Shown here: positions 7,854 through 10,141 of the stretch, in pieces
Numbering within the stretch: the first letter of the stretch is position 1
Layout of the letters: each line of letters starts with the position of its first letter
Source: Fidelibacterota bacterium
Lineage (GTDB): Bacteria; Fidelibacterota; UBA8477
Length of the DNA stretch: 10,141 bases
Direction of reading: 5' to 3'
Assembly: GCA_021734045.1 (NCBI GenBank)
Contig: JAIPJR010000084.1
Coordinates: forward strand, 1-10,141
Notes under the pieces: model-generated
Seen by the model: the letters and a program-made list of their open reading frames with translations, nothing else
Told to the model about the DNA's origin: nothing
The model's database searches: none
Position numbers and translations under genes: made by a program

Positions 7854-7880
7854 AAAATAATCGTAAGGGTAGGCTTTCAA
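7854..7880 (-). promoter_or_regulatory. Possible promoter of the yajC-to-hflX operon
   Basis: On the minus strand TTGAAA (7880-7875) is followed after 15 bases by TATTTT (7859-7854), about 32 bases before the yajC ATG. The spacer is short and the -10 match is 4 of 6, so this is a weak candidate. It is reported because a nine-gene operon should start in this 133-bp gap and no better pair is visible. Confidence 0.25.
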
Positions 7881-7913
7881 AACAGTTTACGCTTAGCATG
7901 ACAGCGTTGAATT

Positions 7914-7943
7914 AAAAAATGAGGTTTGGTCTCTGAACGAGAC
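7914..7943 (-). terminator. Weak candidate terminator after the response regulator
   Basis: Reading the minus strand, GTCTC and GAGAC (7943-7939 and 7933-7929) form a five-base stem with a five-base loop. A run of six T (7919-7914) comes nine bases later. The stem is short and the T run is not adjacent, so efficiency would be low; read-through into yajC is possible. Confidence 0.25.
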
Positions 7944-7955
7944 GACGGGTGTGGT

Positions 7956-8336
7956 TTAAGCCTCTCGTGAAATGAGATTATCCATCATCTCAAACAATTT
8001 CGCCTGGTCAATGGGTTTGGAGATGTATTCATCACACCCACTTTCCATGGCCAGCTTCTGATCAGATGGAAAAGCATGGGCTGTGACTGCAATTATAGGC
8101 ACTTTAGCCCACTCTTTTGTCTGACGAAGCCGCTCAGTAATCATTAAACCATCTTCACTCCCCCGTAAGGATACATCCATCAGTATGGCAGCGATGTCCA
8201 GATTATCCCCTAAAACCTGATCCACCTCTTCCGAGGAAGCCGCGAACACAACATCATATTTATTCCGCAGGAGGAATTTCATGAATTGCTGGGTTGCGAA
8301 GTCATCTTCCACCACGAGCACTTTCGGTTTGTCCAC
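7956..8336 (-). CDS. Single-domain response regulator (CheY/receiver only)
   Basis: The protein is a 126-residue stand-alone receiver domain with no output domain, so it acts by protein contact or as a phosphorelay intermediate. The key residues are in place: acidic pair D11-D12 (VVEDD), phosphoacceptor D54 (ILMDVS), T85 (AVTAHA) and K107 (ISKP). The IIAVTAHAFPSDQ...GCDEYISKPI stretch resembles receivers found at the C-terminus of hybrid histidine kinases, so its partner may be such a kinase; none is in the window. The start is GTG at 8336-8334, chosen because the receiver fold begins at residue 5 and AAAGG and AGGA lie 9 and 4 bases upstream. It has a probable promoter of its own in the 95-bp gap after the EamA gene. 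Confidence 0.92.
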   Translation of the reverse strand: MDKPKVLVVEDDFATQQFMKFLLRNKYDVVFAASSEEVDQVLGDNLDIAAILMDVSLRGSEDGLMITERLRQTKEWAKVPIIAVTAHAFPSDQKLAMESGCDEYISKPIDQAKLFEMMDNLISREA

Positions 8337-8370
8337 ACTATCCTACCTTTACCGGATTACAATTGAATGC

Positions 8371-8388
8371 TCCATATGCATATATGGA
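8371..8388. repeat. Perfect inverted repeat 7-4-7 in the response regulator leader
   Basis: TCCATAT - GCAT - ATATGGA is an exact 18-bp palindrome with a four-base spacer. It lies between the TATAAT box at 8405-8410 and the GTG start at 8336, at about +10 to +28 of the predicted transcript. It could be a repressor operator or a small leader hairpin. No T run follows, so it is not a terminator. Confidence 0.5.
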
Positions 8389-8404
8389 ATCTAAAGAGGT
8401 TGAG

Positions 8405-8410
8405 ATTATA
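8405..8410 (-). promoter_or_regulatory. Candidate -10 box of the response regulator gene
   Basis: A perfect TATAAT lies on the minus strand 68 bases before the GTG start. The best -35 is TTGAAG with a long 19-base spacer, at the extreme end of the EamA gene. The -10 is convincing and the -35 is not. If used, it gives a leader of about 60 nucleotides that contains the 7-4-7 palindrome. Confidence 0.4.
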
Positions 8411-8431
8411 ACCCAAGAAAAAATCAATGCT

Positions 8432-9352
8432 TCAACCAGACGCACCGGATTTTTGGCGCAGCGCTGCCCGGGTAGTAGACGGCAATTTTAGCGTCACATA
8501 AATACCGTAAAGGGTGAGCAGGCTGCCCAGAATGAATATCCAGGAAAGATCATACCCCTGAAACAACCATGACAAAATGGCGGTGGTAGGTGCCTGCCCC
8601 GTGATGATAATTGCCAATTGGGTTGGTTGAACTTCTTTCAGCACTGCATAATAAATGAGGTAAGAAGTAGCTGATGTAAACATCCCCATGTAGAATAATC
8701 CAGCCCAGGCGACCAGAGGTATCGTGGTAAAATCGAATGTAAAAGCTGACCAGACTCCAATGGGACTCAGGATTAGCATGCCGGTCACCGTAATGACAAA
8801 TGTCGCTGTAAGCGGATGATATTTCATGATATAAGGCTTTGAAAACACCGTATAAGCCGACCAGCACAATACAGCAGCCAGAATCAACACATCACCCCAG
8901 AGATAATCCAGATTCAGGTTTAATACCGTCCCGCCCATGACAATGATTACACCTATAACCGAAATGAAAACGCCAATGACTTTCTGGCGTAGTATGATTT
9001 CTCGTTTGAACAAACCTGCAATCATCAGGGTCCACACTGGTGTCGTGGCATAAAGCAGGCCTGGATGTGCCGGGATTGTGTATTTCAACCCCCAGAGGAA
9101 TAGCAGGATATTCCCCACAACCCCTAATAGGCTTAGCCGGAGAAAAGCGAAAACATCTGAGGAAGCGATTATAAACGGCCTTTTTCGGAGGGTGAGAATG
9201 ATAGCCAATGTGATGGTCGCAATCGTCAGGCGCAAAAAGGTAAGGAGAATTGTCGGGAAGTAGACAGCCGCTGGTTTTCCCAGAATATGGGTGAAACTGG
9301 TGAGCAGGGTAAAGCTTAACATGAGCAGATAGATATTTCTAACAGTTGGCAT
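8432..9352 (-). CDS. EamA-family (drug/metabolite transporter superfamily) membrane transporter
   Basis: This is a 306-residue inner-membrane protein with ten predicted helices arranged as two five-helix EamA repeats. Repeat one is about residues 5-140 and includes the LLYATTPVWTLMIAGLFKRE region (99-118). Repeat two is about 150-290, with an equivalent element near QLAIIITGQAPTTAILSW (243-260). The hydrophilic tail after 290 is short and basic. Family members export amino acids, metabolites or nucleotide sugars, and substrate cannot be predicted from the fold. The ATG at 9352 has no clear Shine-Dalgarno. The gene is divergent from perR and shares a 136-bp region with it, so it may be under the same control. 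The response regulator follows 95 bp downstream. Confidence 0.93.
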   Translation of the reverse strand: MPTVRNIYLLMLSFTLLTSFTHILGKPAAVYFPTILLTFLRLTIATITLAIILTLRKRPFIIASSDVFAFLRLSLLGVVGNILLFLWGLKYTIPAHPGLLYATTPVWTLMIAGLFKREIILRQKVIGVFISVIGVIIVMGGTVLNLNLDYLWGDVLILAAVLCWSAYTVFSKPYIMKYHPLTATFVITVTGMLILSPIGVWSAFTFDFTTIPLVAWAGLFYMGMFTSATSYLIYYAVLKEVQPTQLAIIITGQAPTTAILSWLFQGYDLSWIFILGSLLTLYGIYVTLKLPSTTRAALRQKSGASG

Positions 9353-9391
9353 TTGGGCATAATAAAGGTGAATGGGCTGGATATCCCAGGC

Positions 9392-9401
9392 ATATTATCT
9401 G
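9392..9401 (+). repeat. Direct repeat ATATTATCTG, copy 1
   Basis: An exact ten-base repeat of 9476-9485, 84 bases apart (about eight helical turns). It contains ATTATC, the complement of the Fur-type hexamer GATAAT, and overlaps the likely -10 of the EamA gene. Confidence 0.4.
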
Positions 9402-9422
9402 GAAGATTTTAATCCATGCCAT
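9394..9422 (-). promoter_or_regulatory. Candidate promoter of the EamA transporter gene
   Basis: On the minus strand ATGGCA (9422-9417, 4 of 6 to TTGACA) and GATAAT (9399-9394, 5 of 6 to TATAAT) are separated by exactly 17 bases. Start of transcription would be near 9387, giving a leader of about 35 bases. The -10 is also one copy of the repeated ATTATC/GATAAT element of this region. Confidence 0.4.
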
Positions 9423-9431
9423 CCTTTATCC

Positions 9432-9444
9432 AGGAATTATTCCT
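9432..9444. promoter_or_regulatory. Symmetric 13-bp dyad, candidate PerR operator
   Basis: AGGAAT-T-ATTCCT is a perfect 6-1-6 inverted repeat between the two divergent promoters. The PerR box of Bacillus has 7-1-7 geometry, TTATAAT-N-ATTATAA. This site shares the AAT-N-ATT core and the odd-centre symmetry but not the outer bases. Its place just upstream of a perR-like gene makes autoregulation plausible; binding is inferred. Confidence 0.35.
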
Positions 9445-9452
9445 ATTTACTC

Positions 9453-9480
9453 TTGCAACTGGCAAGCAGCCGCTTATATT
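9453..9480 (+). promoter_or_regulatory. Candidate perR promoter
   Basis: TTGCAA (9453-9458), a 16-base spacer and TATATT (9475-9480) form a reasonable sigma-70 type promoter. Transcription would begin near 9487, only about two bases before the ATG at 9489, so the mRNA would be leaderless or nearly so. This fits the absence of a Shine-Dalgarno at perR. Confidence 0.45.
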
Positions 9481-9504
9481 ATCTGAGAATGATTACTGAT
9501 AATA
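9476..9504 (+). promoter_or_regulatory. ATATTATCTG copy 2 with inverted GATAATA across the perR start
   Basis: The second ATATTATCTG (9476-9485) supplies TATTATC (9477-9483), which is matched by its inverted complement GATAATA at 9498-9504. The arms are 7 bp with a 14-bp spacer, spaced two helical turns apart. The pair covers the -10 box and the perR start codon, a typical position for an autorepressor. AT-rich half-sites can match by chance, so confidence is limited. Confidence 0.35.
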
Positions 9505-9911
9505 GCCAAAGCAACTTGATTAAACGCTACAGCTGGCAACGGGAAGCCATCCTGGGTGTGTTACGCAGTACCGGGGAGCATCCTACCGCTGAATGGATCC
9601 ATCAACAGATACAGGCGGTGATCCCCAACATCAGCTTGGGTACCGTTTACCGGAATCTACAGCAGTTGGTGGATGCAGGCTTGATTCAAGCTCACCAATT
9701 TGGCTCAGGGAAAATGCGCTACGACGCGAATCAAAGCCATCACGCCCATTTCATCTGTGAACATTGCGGTCGGGTGGAGGATCATGCTCCCCAGGGGATG
9801 GCAGATCATATAACCGCCCTGGTGAAATCGGTTCCCCGTCAGATTAATCATACCGACCTCTACCTTTATGGGGTATGTGAAAGATGTAAACGAAACAAGG
9901 AGTTAGAATGA
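9489..9911 (+). CDS. perR: Fur-family peroxide-sensing regulator, PerR-like
   Basis: From the ATG at 9489 the protein has 140 residues. The N-terminal winged helix holds ISLGTVYRNLQQLVDAGLI (48-66), the Fur/PerR DNA-recognition segment. The C-terminal domain carries metal sites. H31, D79, H85, H87 and D98 align with Bacillus PerR ligands H37, D85, H91, H93 and D104 at a constant offset of six. C90, C93, C130 and C133 align with the structural zinc cysteines 96, 99, 136 and 139 at the same offset. Asp rather than Glu at the 104-equivalent is the feature that links PerR, not Fur, to peroxide sensing. PerR represses peroxide-defence genes until Fe-catalysed His oxidation releases it. The same frame is open upstream to an ATG at 9372, but those 39 residues precede the normal family start and cover the promoter. 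The stop overlaps the peroxiredoxin ATG (ATGA), as expected for a sensor-target pair. Confidence 0.88.
   Translation: MITDNSQSNLIKRYSWQREAILGVLRSTGEHPTAEWIHQQIQAVIPNISLGTVYRNLQQLVDAGLIQAHQFGSGKMRYDANQSHHAHFICEHCGRVEDHAPQGMADHITALVKSVPRQINHTDLYLYGVCERCKRNKELE
9897..9902 (+). promoter_or_regulatory. Strong Shine-Dalgarno of the peroxiredoxin fragment
   Basis: AAGGAG lies five bases before the ATG at 9908, within the last codons of perR. It is the best ribosome binding site in the window and shows that the short reading frame after it was built to be translated at a high level. Confidence 0.7.
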
Positions 9912-10009
9912 GTGTGAAAGTTGGCCAAAAGGTTGATAATTTTAAAGCAACCGCCGTTATTGGTCAGGAATTTAAAGAAATATCTCTCGATGATTATAAA
10001 GGTAAATAG
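9908..10009 (+). pseudogene. 5' fragment of an AhpC/TSA-type 2-Cys peroxiredoxin, stopped after 33 codons
   Basis: The reading frame begins MSVKVGQKVDNFKATA, goes on EFKEISLDDYKGK and then meets TAG at 10007. This is the canonical N-terminus of 2-Cys peroxiredoxins (VxVGxxAPDFxAxAV...EFKEISLxDYKGK), which normally continues (W/Y)VVLFFYPxDFTFVCPTE with the peroxidatic cysteine near residue 50. None of that follows in any frame. One departure within the fragment is VDNF where APDF is usual. As it stands the product lacks the catalytic Cys and would be non-functional. It overlaps perR by four bases and is a natural PerR target. The break may be a real insertion or deletion, or an assembly error close to a contig end. 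Confidence 0.75.
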
Positions 10010-10141
10010 GGGTTCCTCAAGAAGTTTCATGCCACACAGGCTGATCGTGTGGTCTTGTTAGCGAAAATATCTATTAAAGTCAGTTCACCATATTTCATTC
10101 CTCTAAACTGCCGAAAGACTCCATTTAGAGCCGCTAAAAAA
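10010..10141. other. Unassigned tail replacing the rest of the peroxiredoxin
   Basis: These 132 bases do not encode peroxiredoxin in any frame. They contain an inverted repeat CCACAC/GTGTGG (10032-10037 and 10047-10052, nine-base loop) without a following T run. On the minus strand a frame is open from the right edge (10140) to a stop at 10027, 37 codons containing FRGMKYGELTLIDIFANKTT. This could be the end of an incoming gene such as a transposase, but I do not recognise the family and an open frame of this length can occur by chance. No terminal inverted repeat can be recognised because only one end is in view. Confidence 0.4.

Noticed and set aside
7887-7906. ACGCT/AGCGT inverted repeat upstream of yajC
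   Set aside because: Five-base arms with a nine-base loop are expected by chance and no T run follows.
9372-9488. 39-residue N-terminal extension of the PerR-like protein
   Set aside because: The frame is open, but family proteins begin near the ATG at 9489 and this stretch holds promoter-like and operator-like sequence.
10007-10009. TAG read as an amino acid (pyrrolysine-type recoding) in the peroxiredoxin
   Set aside because: The sequence after the TAG in the same frame has no peroxiredoxin features, so readthrough would not restore the protein.
10010-10060. Simple frameshift as the cause of the peroxiredoxin break
   Set aside because: None of the three plus frames gives the expected VVLFFYP or FVCPTE motifs after the break.
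1-10141. CRISPR array, tRNA or rRNA gene, toxin-antitoxin or defence cluster
   Set aside because: No regularly spaced repeats, no cloverleaf-like sequence and no such protein motifs were seen on either strand.

Overview
The window is a bacterial chromosomal segment of ordinary, balanced base composition and almost fully coding. Eleven genes lie on the minus strand and one gene plus one gene fragment on the plus strand. The gene order (yajC, def, fmt, rsmB, a kinase-less PASTA protein, rpe, a SEC59/VTE5-type lipid kinase, a BatA-type protein, hflX), the stand-alone BatA-domain protein and the weak or absent Shine-Dalgarno sites at several starts suggest a member of the Fibrobacterota-Chlorobiota-Bacteroidota (FCB) superphylum or a relative such as Marinimicrobia or Calditrichota. 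This placement is an inference from gene content; no rRNA or taxonomic marker was compared.

Layout, right to left on the minus strand: positions 7822 down to 1 are a tightly packed run of nine genes that looks like one operon. It begins with yajC (Sec translocon accessory protein). Next come the formyl-methionine pair def and fmt, which process the start residue of nascent proteins, and rsmB (16S rRNA m5C methyltransferase). A membrane-anchored triple-PASTA protein, rpe (pentose phosphate epimerase), a CTP-dependent polyprenol/phytol-kinase-like membrane protein, a BatA/VWA-like membrane protein and hflX (ribosome-associated GTPase, cut by the window edge) follow. Gaps are 44 bp or less and four of the junctions overlap. 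Two of the overlapping genes, rsmB and the lipid kinase, start with TTG.

Upstream of that run are a single-domain response regulator (GTG start, its own TATAAT box and a perfect 7-4-7 palindrome in its leader) and a ten-helix EamA-type transporter, both on the minus strand.

The right end, on the plus strand and divergent from the transporter, encodes a Fur-family protein. It keeps every PerR metal ligand at exact PerR spacing, so it is probably a peroxide sensor. Its stop codon overlaps the ATG of a 2-Cys peroxiredoxin that reads well for 33 codons and then hits TAG. The last 132 bases are not peroxiredoxin in any frame, so the peroxidase is disrupted here, by either a real insertion or rearrangement or an assembly artefact. 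The 136-bp divergent region holds several symmetric and repeated ATTATC/GATAAT-like elements that could be PerR operators.

I did not find a clearly novel defence, mobile or biosynthetic system. Most of the window is housekeeping; the PerR/peroxiredoxin end and its intergenic region are the parts most worth a second look.
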